In this document: positions 52,599 through 60,490 of the stretch, piece after piece
Numbering within the stretch: position 1 is the stretch's first letter
Layout of the letters: the number at the start of each line of letters is the position of its first letter
Assembly (NCBI RefSeq): GCF_002269505.1
Contig: NZ_NQKQ01000031.1
Coordinates: forward strand, 1 to 60,490
DNA: 60,490 bases
DNA from: Pseudomonas fragi
GTDB lineage: Bacteria > Pseudomonadota > Gammaproteobacteria > Pseudomonadales > Pseudomonadaceae
Reading direction: 5' to 3'
Notes under the pieces: model-generated
Database searches by the model: none
Told to the model about the DNA's origin: nothing
Seen by the model: the letters and a program-made list of their open reading frames with translations, nothing else
Program-made: the position numbers and the translations under genes

Positions 52599-53284
52599 AG
52601 GTCTTTGTTTTCATCCTTCCATGGCGCCGCCAGGTAGCGAGTGCGGTTAAAGGTCTCAAGCCACTCCGGGCAGAACACCACAAGTGCCGTAACCAGCATC
52701 CCGTTGATAAACGCTTCGGGAAAGATGATCAGCCACAGATAGCCGACAAAGTCCTCCAGCCAGAACGGCATGACGAACAACCCGTCCAGCCACAACACAC
52801 CCAGCACCGCCCCTACGCACAGCAACGCCGCCAATGCTGCGGCAAAAAAACCCGAACAAAAGATATAGATAAAGGGATTACGCGGCTGCGCCCGTTCGAC
52901 CATGCGCGCACAACCTTCGGTCACGGCGATTGGCAACAAAATCAGCAACACGCCATTGACGCCCATGGCGGTCAGATCCTGACGACCCAACAACACCAGC
53001 CCGGCTTGCGCCAGAAGTGCACCGACCACCGCCAGCGGCCAGTCGAGCAGCAACGTGACCACCGTCAGGCCTATAAAGTGATACGACACCCCACCTTCAA
53101 AGTCGCGCCGTACCAGCCACAGCAAAAACAGCCCGAATACCGTGCCAAACAACAGGTGCTGGCGACGCGTGTCGCTAAACAGTTCAACCCAGGGCGCGCG
53201 CCAGATGGCCCACAGCACAACGGGAACATAGATCAGCCAGCCGATCACCAGCGTTTGTGTGGATAACACCTGGGTACTTATCAT
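52595..53284 (-). CDS. CbiM-like energy-coupling-factor permease family protein
   Basis: The 229-residue membrane protein has about six helices and the late WLIIFPEAFINGMLVTALVVF segment typical of the CbiM/PA4533 family. In other bacteria CbiM is the substrate component of cobalt/nickel transporters, but the metal-binding N-terminal MHI motif of CbiM is not seen; the start reads MISTQVLSTQ. No partner CbiN, CbiQ or CbiO genes are nearby, so its role is unknown. The final residues (DL) and stop lie inside a repeat. Confidence 0.75.
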   Translation of the reverse strand: MISTQVLSTQTLVIGWLIYVPVVLWAIWRAPWVELFSDTRRQHLLFGTVFGLFLLWLVRRDFEGGVSYHFIGLTVVTLLLDWPLAVVGALLAQAGLVLLGRQDLTAMGVNGVLLILLPIAVTEGCARMVERAQPRNPFIYIFCSGFFAAALAALLCVGAVLGVLWLDGLFVMPFWLEDFVGYLWLIIFPEAFINGMLVTALVVFCPEWLETFNRTRYLAAPWKDENKDL

Positions 53285-53393
53285 CTGCCTTGCCCTGCCT
53301 GTTTAAAACACACCGCTCAACCCTCCCTGTTGAATGCGCCAGAGTCTACACCCGGACTTTCAGTAACACCTGTTTCAAGGCTAAGCTGCGTGC

Positions 53394-54023
53394 ATGGACG
53401 ACTCAGATTATTTACGCCTGCTCACCATCCAGGCCGAGCAAGCCAATGCCTTTTTATCCAATGCCCGCAAATGGGAGCGTGAGCGTTGGGTCTGCCAGCG
53501 CCTGCTGCAAGGCCTGAATATCCCCTACCACAGTGAAGATTTCCTGCAGGCGGGTCAGGAACCTCCCGACGTGCTGTTCGGCGATGCACGCTTTGAAGTG
53601 TTCTTTGTGCTCGATGAAGGCCGACGCCTGAACGATGAATGGCGCGCAGAACTGCAGCGCAGGCGCAGTGCCTATTCCCTGAGCCAGCTGGTCCGTCGTG
53701 AAGCGCGGCCCAAACGGATCCCGGCGAGCAAGCTGTTGCAGCGCCTGGGCCCCACCCTGCATAAAAAAGCCACCAACTACAAAGAACGCGATATCGACTT
53801 GGGGCAGCTGGATATCATTGCGTTTTCCAGCCTCAAGCGCGAGGTACTGGACCTTAACAGCCACTTTCCACCGCCGACTGAATATCTGCGCCAGGGCTGG
53901 CGTTCGCTGTCGCTGGTAGGCCCGACCTTTGCCAGGGTGCTGTTTGCACAACCCGATGCACCGGACTTTTTACGCAACAACCTGGGGCGCAGCATTATTT
54001 TTGATGTGGGCATCAGCCTGTGA
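53394..54023 (+). CDS. DUF1780-family protein
   Basis: The 209-residue protein is cytosolic, starting MDDSDYLRLLTIQAEQA, with the block PPDVLFGDARFEVFFVLDEGRRLNDEWR. I recognise it as DUF1780 (PA4534-like), restricted mainly to pseudomonads and without known function. Its stop overlaps the next start by 4 bases (GTGA), so it is coupled to the MOSC-domain gene. Confidence 0.88.
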   Translation: MDDSDYLRLLTIQAEQANAFLSNARKWERERWVCQRLLQGLNIPYHSEDFLQAGQEPPDVLFGDARFEVFFVLDEGRRLNDEWRAELQRRRSAYSLSQLVRREARPKRIPASKLLQRLGPTLHKKATNYKERDIDLGQLDIIAFSSLKREVLDLNSHFPPPTEYLRQGWRSLSLVGPTFARVLFAQPDAPDFLRNNLGRSIIFDVGISL

Positions 54024-54547
54024 GCCCGCTGCAGGCGCTTATTGCCGATGTGCCACAAACCGGCCGCGTGTGCTGGATCGGCGTGCGCCCCGAGTCCCGG
54101 GCAGACATGCTCGAACTCGAAGCGGTTGAAGCCCGCCGCGAAGCCGGACTGACCGGCGATCATGCCCGGCCCGGCGCCCGCAATGCCCGCCAGGTGACAC
54201 TGATACAATGGGAACATCTGGCTGTTATCAGCTCGCTGCTGGGGCGCACGGTGAATCAACCGATCTTGGCGCAGGATTTGCGGCGCAATCTGGTGGTCAG
54301 CGGGATTAACCTGTTCAGCCTCAAAGGCCGGCGCTTCAGAGTTGGCCAGGCCATCCTCGAAACCACGGGCTGGTGTCAGCCTTGCGCGCGACTGGAACAA
54401 CGCCTGGGCCCGGGGACTTTTCAGGCGGTACGTGGCCATGGCGGGATCACGGCCCGGGTAATCGAAAGCGGGATCATTCGTCTAAACGACGAACTGCGGG
54501 TCGAGCCATTGGGGCCGCACGGCTATGCTTCTTTTCATCCCGGTTGA
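54020..54547 (+). CDS. MOSC-domain protein
   Basis: The 175-residue protein starts at GTG 54020. The MOSC core is visible: EAGLTGDHARPG, NLVVSGINLFSLKGRRFRVG and the conserved cysteine in GWCQPCARLEQ. MOSC domains bind molybdenum cofactor or carry sulphur for metal-sulphur cluster formation; targets are unknown here. It is translationally coupled to the DUF1780 gene. Confidence 0.9.
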   Translation: MSPLQALIADVPQTGRVCWIGVRPESRADMLELEAVEARREAGLTGDHARPGARNARQVTLIQWEHLAVISSLLGRTVNQPILAQDLRRNLVVSGINLFSLKGRRFRVGQAILETTGWCQPCARLEQRLGPGTFQAVRGHGGITARVIESGIIRLNDELRVEPLGPHGYASFHPG

Positions 54548-54601
54548 TCAATGCTGTAGCTTTTACACACCCTGCAACGTCTATTTGACGAGGCCAAAAA
54601 T

Positions 54602-54775
54602 ATGCCCAGCCGTCTGAACCCCGATGATCTGAAGCGTGTCGAAGAGTACCTTCAACTGCCGCAAAACCAGGTTGAGCGCCGGCCATTCAGGCCCTGGCTG
54701 CTCCTTGGGGTGGTGGTGATCGCGGTAATCGGCATGGGCCTTTTGAGCCGCCTCCTGAGTTACCTGGCGCTATGA
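54602..54775 (+). CDS. Small membrane protein, DUF3094 family, 57 aa
   Basis: ATG at 54602 opens MPSRLNPDDLKRVEEYL, then a single hydrophobic segment (WLLLGVVVIAVIGMGLLSRLL) near the C-terminus, ending YLAL. GAGG lies 8-9 bases upstream. I recognise the gammaproteobacterial DUF3094 family, PA4536-like, with no known function. It follows the MOSC gene by 54 bases and precedes ndh. Confidence 0.82.
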   Translation: MPSRLNPDDLKRVEEYLQLPQNQVERRPFRPWLLLGVVVIAVIGMGLLSRLLSYLAL

Positions 54776-54841
54776 GCTGCATTGCGCTCGCCCAAGTGCG
54801 CTCAGGCACAGAATTCTTTTCAAGCCTTGTGAGTGATACCC

Positions 54842-56143
54842 ATGACCCATCGTATTGTTATCGTCGGAGGCGGCGCCGGCGGCCTGGAGTTGGCGACCCG
54901 CCTGGGCAAGACTCTGGGCAAGCGCGGCAAGGCCAGCGTCACGCTGGTCGATGCCAACCTGACCCACATCTGGAAACCGCTGCTGCATGAAGTCGCCGCC
55001 GGTTCGCTGAACTCATCGGAAGACGAGCTCAACTACGTCGCCCAGGCCAAATGGAATCACTTTCAATTCCAGCTGGGGCGCATGAGCGGGCTGGATCGTG
55101 AACTGAAAAAGATCTCATTGTCGGCAACCCTCGACGAAAACGGCGAGGAACTGGTGCCTGCCCGCGAGTTGGGTTACGACACCCTGGTGATCGCGGTGGG
55201 CAGTACCACCAATGACTTCGGCACCAAAGGCGCGGCCGAACACTGCCTGTTCCTCGATACCCGCAAGCAGGCCGAGAAATTTCATCAGCAACTGCTCAAT
55301 CACTACCTGCGTGCCCACGCTGGGCAAAGTGATACGCTCGAACAGATCAGCGTGGCCATTGTCGGCGCAGGCGCAACTGGAGTCGAGCTGGCTGCCGAAC
55401 TGCACAATGCCGCCCACGAACTGGCAGCGTACGGCCTGGACCGGATCAAGCCGGAAAACATGCATATCACCCTGATCGAAGCGGGCCCACGGGTATTGCC
55501 TGCCCTGCCGGACCGTATCGGCGGGCCTGTGCATAAAACCCTGGAAAAACTCGGAGTCACGGTGCTGACCAACTCCGCCGTCAGCGAAGTCACAGCTGAC
55601 AGTTTGATAACCAAAGATGGTCAGGTGATTCCTGCAAGTTTGAAGGTTTGGGCTGCGGGCATTCGTGCTCCAGGTTTCTTGCAGGAAATTGCCGGGCTGG
55701 AAACCAACCGCATCAACCAGTTGGTGGTACGCCCTACCCTGCAAACCACCCGTGACGACAATATCTTTGCCTTCGGCGATTGTGCGGCCTGCCCGCAACC
55801 TGGCACCGACAAGCTGGTGCCGCCTCGCGCCCAGGCCGCTCACCAGCAGGCGTCGTTGCTGGCCAAGTCGCTGAAATTGCGTATTGAAGGTAAAAATCAG
55901 CTGCCGGACTACACCTACCGCGATTACGGCTCGCTGATTTCCCTGTCGAGTTTTTCGGCTGTGGGTAACTTGATGGGCAGCCTGATGGGTACCGTAATGC
56001 TGGAAGGCTGGTTGGCGCGCATGTTTTACATCTCGCTGTACCGCATGCACCAAATGGCGCTGTACGGCACCTTCCGCACCTTGATGCTGATGCTGGGCAG
56101 CAGAATCGGACGCGGCACCGAGCCGCGCCTGAAACTGCACTAA
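54842..56143 (+). CDS. ndh: Type II NADH:quinone oxidoreductase
   Basis: The 433-residue FAD enzyme has two dinucleotide folds: IVIVGGGAGGLELATRLG at the N-terminus for FAD and VAIVGAGATGVELAAELH for NADH. FAFGDCAACPQ is the FAD-contacting segment, with an amphipathic C-terminal membrane anchor (GNLMGSLMGTVMLEGW; YGTFRTLMLML). It feeds electrons to quinone without pumping protons. The ATG at 54842 is chosen over one three codons earlier because the fold starts directly there. Corresponds to PA4538. Confidence 0.95.
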   Translation: MTHRIVIVGGGAGGLELATRLGKTLGKRGKASVTLVDANLTHIWKPLLHEVAAGSLNSSEDELNYVAQAKWNHFQFQLGRMSGLDRELKKISLSATLDENGEELVPARELGYDTLVIAVGSTTNDFGTKGAAEHCLFLDTRKQAEKFHQQLLNHYLRAHAGQSDTLEQISVAIVGAGATGVELAAELHNAAHELAAYGLDRIKPENMHITLIEAGPRVLPALPDRIGGPVHKTLEKLGVTVLTNSAVSEVTADSLITKDGQVIPASLKVWAAGIRAPGFLQEIAGLETNRINQLVVRPTLQTTRDDNIFAFGDCAACPQPGTDKLVPPRAQAAHQQASLLAKSLKLRIEGKNQLPDYTYRDYGSLISLSSFSAVGNLMGSLMGTVMLEGWLARMFYISLYRMHQMALYGTFRTLMLMLGSRIGRGTEPRLKLH

Positions 56144-56165
56144 GTGCGACTACTGGGGCGCGTAA

Positions 56166-57563
56166 TCAGCGCCCTGCGTGATTACCCGCCTCGGCTTCAC
56201 GGCCTTTAAAGCCGTGGGGCTGATGCTCGTCAAAGAATTGCACCGCGCGCACAAAGTCCTCCAACAACAGCTTGGCCATGTCGATCGACATGCCCTGCTT
56301 CACCAGAATCCGCTGCACCACTACATTCTCGACGTTCGCCGGCAAGCTGTAGGCTGGCACCAGCCAGCCACGCGTGCGCAACCGGTCTGCCAGGTCATAG
56401 AGCGAGTAAGAGGTTTTCGCCCCCGGTTTCAAACGCCAGGTCAACGCCGGAATCCCCAACTGCGGGTCACCGTTATAGAGCATCTCGAACGGTCCGACTT
56501 TGACCAGTTCAGCCGCGAGAAACTGCGCCGTCTGGTAACAGGCTGAATGAATACGCTCATAACCTTCGCGCCCCAGGCGCAAGAAGTTGTAGTACTGCGA
56601 GATGATCTGCCCGGCTGGACGTGAAAAGTTCAGGGCGAAAGTCGGCATGTCGCCCCCCAGATAATTCACATGGAACACCAGCCCTTCAGGTAACTCCTTC
56701 TCGTCGCGCCACACCACCCAGCCCGCACCTAGTGGCGCCAGGCCGAACTTGTGCCCGGAGGTACTGATCGACTTGACCCGCGGCACGCGAAAATCCCTAA
56801 GAATGTCCGGTGCACAAAAGGGTGCCAACATCGCGCCACTGGCGCCGTCGACGTGCAGGTCAACGTTCAGGCCGGTACTTTTTTGCAGATCATCCAGGGC
56901 ATCGGATAACGGTTTTACGGTTTCATATAAGCCGGTGAACGTCTGGCCAAAGGTCGGTACTACGACGATGGTGTTTTCGTCGACCCGCTCCAGCATGTCT
57001 TCAGGCGTCATAAACCAATGCCCTTCGGACATCGGCACTTCACGAATTTCTACGTCCCAGTAACGGGCAAATTTGTGCCAGCACACCTGTACCGGGCCGC
57101 ACACCATATTCGGTGCACTGGTCGGTTTGCCTGCCGCCTTGCGCACCGCACGCCAGCGCCACAATGCAGCCAGCCCCCCCAACATGCAGGCTTCGCTGGA
57201 GCCAACAGTGGAAGTACCGATGGTGGTGGCTGCCGCCGGCGAATGCCATAAGTCCGCCAGCATATGAATACAGCGGTTTTCCAACTCTGCAGACTGCGGG
57301 TATTCATCCTTGTCGATCATGTTCTTGTCGATCGACAGATCCATCAGCTTGTGGACCTCGTCCTCTTCCCAGGTCTGACAAAAGGTCGCCAGGTTCTGCC
57401 GGGAGTTACCATCCAGATACAACTCATCGTGAACCAGCTGATAGACCTCCCCCGGCGCTTGCTCAGACTCGGGGAACAGCTTGATCGCAGCGGCATGAGC
57501 CAGCGCGGAAGAACCAAACACGGGGTCGACGTCCTTGTTGCGCTTGATACGGTGCAGTGCCAT
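56166..57563 (-). CDS. gadB: Glutamate decarboxylase
   Basis: The 465-residue PLP enzyme converts glutamate to GABA and CO2 using one cytosolic proton. TIGTSTVGSSEACMLGGLA, the Lys272 Schiff base in STSGHKFG and the start MALHRIK match E. coli GadB (466 residues). A histidine is four residues from the C-terminus, possibly playing the part of E. coli His465, which closes the active site at neutral pH. AAGGAG precedes the ATG. It is divergent from glsA-gadC across 171 bases, so both directions could share control; TATAGT at 57695 is a candidate -10 for the glsA side. Confidence 0.95.
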   Translation of the reverse strand: MALHRIKRNKDVDPVFGSSALAHAAAIKLFPESEQAPGEVYQLVHDELYLDGNSRQNLATFCQTWEEDEVHKLMDLSIDKNMIDKDEYPQSAELENRCIHMLADLWHSPAAATTIGTSTVGSSEACMLGGLAALWRWRAVRKAAGKPTSAPNMVCGPVQVCWHKFARYWDVEIREVPMSEGHWFMTPEDMLERVDENTIVVVPTFGQTFTGLYETVKPLSDALDDLQKSTGLNVDLHVDGASGAMLAPFCAPDILRDFRVPRVKSISTSGHKFGLAPLGAGWVVWRDEKELPEGLVFHVNYLGGDMPTFALNFSRPAGQIISQYYNFLRLGREGYERIHSACYQTAQFLAAELVKVGPFEMLYNGDPQLGIPALTWRLKPGAKTSYSLYDLADRLRTRGWLVPAYSLPANVENVVVQRILVKQGMSIDMAKLLLEDFVRAVQFFDEHQPHGFKGREAEAGNHAGR

Positions 57564-57734
57564 ATGAACTCTCCTTGAGTAGTGGTCAACCTGTGAGCCC
57601 GCCCTTGCAACTCTGGCTCAGCTTCGGCCCAGCCAGCATAGACAAGCATTTGAGGTCTGCCGTCCGATTTCCGACCATCGTGCATTTTCCGATCTATAGT
57701 CTCGGATCTTGAAAGTACTCACGGAGCGAGCACG

Positions 57735-58688
57735 ATGAAGCAAAGACCCACGACCGTCGACACCACGGTAAAACAGGCGCTGGACCAAGCCCTGCAACGG
57801 TTTGCCAGCAATCAGCACGGCAAAAACGCCAGCTACATTCCTTACCTGGCCTCAGTGCCATCCCATCTTTTCGGCATCAGCATCATGTTCTGCGACGGCA
57901 CCCATGCCGAGGTGGGCGACACCGAATATGCCTTCGCCATTGAATCGATTTCCAAGGTATTCACCCTCGCCCACGTGCTCGATGAAGTAGGACCGCAAGC
58001 CTTGCGCAGCAAGATCGGTTGCGACCCTACCGGCGAACCGTTCAACTCGGTGATCGCCCTCGAACTGCACAAGGGCCGACCGCTCAACCCTTTTGTCAAT
58101 GCAGGGGCCATGGCAACTGTCAGCTTGCTTGAGGCCGATACGGCGCAAGCTCGCTGGGACCAGATCCAGGGGACCTACAACCTCTTCGCCGGGCGCGAGC
58201 TGACGGTCAACGACGAGGTGTATCAATCCGAAGCCAAGACCAATCAGCACAACCGTGGCATTGCCTGGCTGTTGCAAAGTTACGGTTATATGTACGCCGA
58301 CCCGATGGAAGTGTGCGCCGTCTACACCCGTCAATGTTCCGTAGCAATCACCTGCCATGACCTGGTGACCATGGGCGCAACCCTGGCCAATGGTGGCGTC
58401 AACCCGATTACCGGCAAACGCGCGGTTCGGGCCAGCAACGTGGCGCCAATCCTCTCTGAAATGACCTTGAATGGCCTGTATGACACCACGGGGGACTGGT
58501 ACTACAAAGTCGGCTTGCCGGGTAAGAGCGGGGTCGGCGGCGGGATTCTGGCTGTGGTTCCGGGCGTGTGCGCCATCGCCGCCTTTGCCCCGCCGCTGGA
58601 TGTGGCCGGTAACAGCGTTCGCGGCCAACTGGCCGCTGAATACCTGAGCCGCACGCTCAATCTGAGCCTGCTGCACGAATTCGCGTAA
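57735..58688 (+). CDS. glsA: Glutaminase A
   Basis: The 317-residue serine-dependent beta-lactamase-like enzyme hydrolyses glutamine to glutamate and ammonia. The catalytic S-x-x-K is Ser71-Ile-Ser-Lys74 in FAIESISKVFTL; PFVNAGAM, SEAKTNQHNRGIAWLL and GLPGKSGVGGGI are family motifs. Ammonia can itself buffer protons. It is followed after 15 bases by the antiporter gene, linking it with glutamate-dependent acid resistance. Confidence 0.96.
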   Translation: MKQRPTTVDTTVKQALDQALQRFASNQHGKNASYIPYLASVPSHLFGISIMFCDGTHAEVGDTEYAFAIESISKVFTLAHVLDEVGPQALRSKIGCDPTGEPFNSVIALELHKGRPLNPFVNAGAMATVSLLEADTAQARWDQIQGTYNLFAGRELTVNDEVYQSEAKTNQHNRGIAWLLQSYGYMYADPMEVCAVYTRQCSVAITCHDLVTMGATLANGGVNPITGKRAVRASNVAPILSEMTLNGLYDTTGDWYYKVGLPGKSGVGGGILAVVPGVCAIAAFAPPLDVAGNSVRGQLAAEYLSRTLNLSLLHEFA

Positions 58689-58703
58689 GGGGGCGGACTA
58701 ATT

Positions 58704-60236
58704 ATGGCTACTACCAGCAAAGCTAAAACCTACATGTCCTGGCTGACCATCTGCTTCATGATGGTTGCCGCTGTTGCCAGTATTCGCTCGTTGCCCAGCA
58801 TGGCCGTCTATGGCCTGGGTTCGGTTTTTCTCTATGTCATCCCGGCCCTGCTGTTTTTCATTCCGGTATCCCTGGTCGCCTCTGAACTGGGCACAGGCTG
58901 GAATGGCGGGATTTATGGCTGGGTCAGGCAAGCCTACGGCGACCGCCCCGGTTTTTTCATCATGTGGTTCATGTGGGTGCAAGTGGTGGTCTGGTACCCG
59001 ATCGTGCTCGGGTTTGGCGCCAGCACCATGGCCTATCTGATCAACCCGGAACTGGCCAAAAGCGGGGTATTTACCGCTGCTGTCATCATCGTTTTGTACT
59101 GGCTATCGACATTTGTGGCCCTTAACGGGCTGACCGCACTGTCGAAACTGACTTCATGGTTCATGCTGCTGGGCACCGCATTACCCGCCGCGCTGCTGGT
59201 TTTGCTCGGCGTGGCCTGGCTGGTTCTGGGGCATAAATCAGCCACCCCATTGACCTGGGATGCCTTGATTCCGGCCATTTTCGATACTCACTCCACGGTC
59301 AAATCCGGGTCACGCAACCTGCACCCGGACTTCTGGCAGGAATTTACCGGCGCCGTCACCGGCCTGGTTCTGATTGTGAGTAACTTCCTGGCGTTTGCCG
59401 GTATTGAAATGAACGCCATTCATGCCCGCGAACTGCGTAACCCGCAAAAGGAAATGCCCCGGGCGATTCTGTTGGCCTTCTTTATGATCCTGCTGGTGTT
59501 TATCCCGCCTACGGTGGCGATTTCGCTAGTAGTACCTGCTGACTCAACCAGCCTCACTGCCGGGGTTATCCAGGCTTATGCGGCGTTCTTCCAGGGCTTC
59601 GACATGCCGTGGGCAACCCCGATCATGGCCATATTGCTGATTATCGGTGCATTGGGCGGGGTACTGGCCTGGACTGCCGGGCCGTCCACGGGCCTGCTGT
59701 TTGTCGGCAAGGCCGGGATGCTTCCACCTGTCATGCAGGAAGTGAATAAAAAAGGCGTGCAAAAAAACATTCTGTATTTACAGGCCATTATCGTCACGTT
59801 GCTGTCGACGATTTACATCTTTCTCGACAACGTATCCGATGCCTTCTGGATGATCAGTGCGATGGCGGCGCTGATGTACCTGATCATTTACGTATTTATG
59901 TTTATGGCGGCCATGAAGTTGCGCAAAACACAGCCCAATGTAAAACGTGGCTATGTACTCAAGGGGCTGCATGGCTGGTGCTATTTGGGCTTGTTTTCAA
60001 CCTGCGTGGCGCTGATTTTCGGCTTTATACCGCCCAACAGCTTCAGCAGCATGCCGTTCTTTGAATATGCGGGGATTTTGTTGCTGGGATTGATCGTGGC
60101 AGGCGTGCCGCCGTTTATCTTCTATGCGTTGCGCAAGCCGTCATGGCAGATGGTGCCCAAGGCAGAAGCGGATCAGTATTCAGCCGCGCTGCAGGATCTT
60201 CAGGACGCGGATGACAAGGCGAAAAGCGCGAGCTGA
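58704..60236 (+). CDS. gadC: Glutamate/GABA antiporter
   Basis: The 510-residue amino-acid antiporter has about 12 membrane helices. The APC-family starts (IRSLPSMAVYGLGSVFLYV) and WNGGIYGWVRQAYGDRPGFF, plus FAGIEMNAIHARELRNPQKEMPRA, match GadC. A hydrophilic C-terminal tail of ~40 residues follows the last helix; in E. coli GadC the tail plugs the channel at neutral pH. It exchanges internal GABA or glutamine products for external glutamate or glutamine. Starts 15 bases after glsA. Confidence 0.94.
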   Translation: MATTSKAKTYMSWLTICFMMVAAVASIRSLPSMAVYGLGSVFLYVIPALLFFIPVSLVASELGTGWNGGIYGWVRQAYGDRPGFFIMWFMWVQVVVWYPIVLGFGASTMAYLINPELAKSGVFTAAVIIVLYWLSTFVALNGLTALSKLTSWFMLLGTALPAALLVLLGVAWLVLGHKSATPLTWDALIPAIFDTHSTVKSGSRNLHPDFWQEFTGAVTGLVLIVSNFLAFAGIEMNAIHARELRNPQKEMPRAILLAFFMILLVFIPPTVAISLVVPADSTSLTAGVIQAYAAFFQGFDMPWATPIMAILLIIGALGGVLAWTAGPSTGLLFVGKAGMLPPVMQEVNKKGVQKNILYLQAIIVTLLSTIYIFLDNVSDAFWMISAMAALMYLIIYVFMFMAAMKLRKTQPNVKRGYVLKGLHGWCYLGLFSTCVALIFGFIPPNSFSSMPFFEYAGILLLGLIVAGVPPFIFYALRKPSWQMVPKAEADQYSAALQDLQDADDKAKSAS

Positions 60237-60242
60237 AGCCTT

Positions 60243-60343
60243 GTAGTCGCTGTCGACGAACGAAGGCTGCGAAGGCATCACTGCGCTACGTAGTATGTTG
60301 CGCGTTACACGCATCGCAGCCTTCGTGCCTCGGCAGCGACTAC
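60243..60343. repeat. Long palindromic intergenic repeat, copy 6 of 6
   Basis: GTAGTCGCTGTCGACGAACG and CGTGCCTCGGCAGCGACTAC are less exact than in other copies, but GAAGGCTGCGA/TCGCAGCCTTC is intact. It follows the gadC stop by 6 bases. Confidence 0.88.
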
Positions 60344-60365
60344 AGGGATACTTTCTTGCAGGCAT

Positions 60366-60394
60366 AAAAAAAGCGTCCAATGGACGCTTTTTTT
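60366..60394 (-). terminator. Bidirectional intrinsic terminator after tRNA-Lys
   Basis: AGCGTCC (60372-60378) and GGACGCT (60382-60388) form a stem with a 3-base loop, flanked by A-run and T-run. Confidence 0.92.
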
Positions 60395-60414
60395 ATGGCT
60401 ACTGGAGCCGAACA

Positions 60415-60490
60415 TGGTGGGTCGTGTGGGATTCGAACCTACGACCAATTGGTTAAAAGCCAACTGCTCTACCAACTGAGCTAACGACCC
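60415..60490 (-). tRNA. tRNA-Lys (anticodon TTT)
   Basis: The minus strand reads GGGTCGTTAGCTCAGTTGG... to ...CACGACCCACCA, 76 bases with encoded CCA. The anticodon loop is CTTTTAA. It starts exactly at the right edge of the window. Confidence 0.97.

Overview
The window comes from a Pseudomonas chromosome, most likely the fluorescens/fragi side of the genus. The evidence is gene content and order: roxSR, a dpp/opdP dipeptide locus, piuABC, ampDE, nadC, pilACD, coaE, yacG and ndh appear in arrangements known from P. aeruginosa. GC content is near 60% and several Pseudomonas-type intergenic palindrome families are present. I see no rRNA, CRISPR array, transposase or integrase. Coding density is high and almost every gene is chromosomal housekeeping or nutrient uptake.

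Layout. (1) 1-5928: a gene running off the left edge, a PA4642-family protein, an unrecognised secreted protein, an SbmA/BacA-like ABC exporter, the RoxS/RoxR redox two-component pair and a SIMPL-domain secreted protein. (2) 6336-17145: a dipeptide uptake locus with three substrate-binding proteins, an OprD-family porin (OpdP-like) and the DppBCDF inner-membrane transporter; most of the individually spaced genes are followed by a stem-loop. (3) 17189-24683: a Gly/Asp-rich secreted protein, release factor 3, an OpuC-type osmoprotectant ABC transporter and ornithine decarboxylase. (4) 24727-26981: a two-gene, visibly AT-richer insertion encoding an alpha-xenorhabdolysin-type binary pore-forming toxin (XaxA and XaxB sizes and features). 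It is the main accessory item. (5) 27176-33900: the PiuC/PiuA/PiuB iron-uptake cluster with a Sel1-repeat protein. (6) 34051-42257: a lone DUF559 nuclease-like gene bracketed by one repeat family, then the fructose phosphotransferase system fruBKA with a divergent fruR-tatD pair and a recognisable Cra/FruR operator. (7) 42421-52498: ampE-ampD, a DUF1631 protein, nadC, an alkylation-repair pair (Ada/AlkA hybrid and Ogt), tRNA-Thr, pilA, pilC, pilD (no pilB), coaE and yacG. (8) 52595-56143: a CbiM-like membrane protein, a DUF1780 protein, a MOSC protein, a 57-residue DUF3094 protein and a type II NADH dehydrogenase. (9) 56166-60236: a complete glutamine/glutamate acid-resistance module: glutamate decarboxylase, glutaminase and glutamate/GABA antiporter. 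The window ends in tRNA-Lys.

How the parts work together. OpdP would admit small peptides through the outer membrane, three periplasmic binding proteins would capture different peptides, and DppBCDF would import them. PiuA imports a catecholate-type siderophore; PiuB, a PepSY membrane reductase fused to a CysJ-like flavoprotein, probably supplies electrons for iron release; PiuC is an iron-dependent dioxygenase. GlsA makes glutamate from glutamine, GadB consumes a proton converting it to GABA, and GadC exchanges GABA for fresh glutamate. XaxA and XaxB would assemble together into a pore in target membranes; no secretion system is encoded nearby.

The least explained features are the repeats: six copies of a GTAGTCGCTG...CAGCGACTAC palindrome (some supplying stop codons), REPIN-like elements and a CCCTCACCCC/CCCTCTCCC family; and the roughly 300-base leader of speC, which remains open in frame with the gene.
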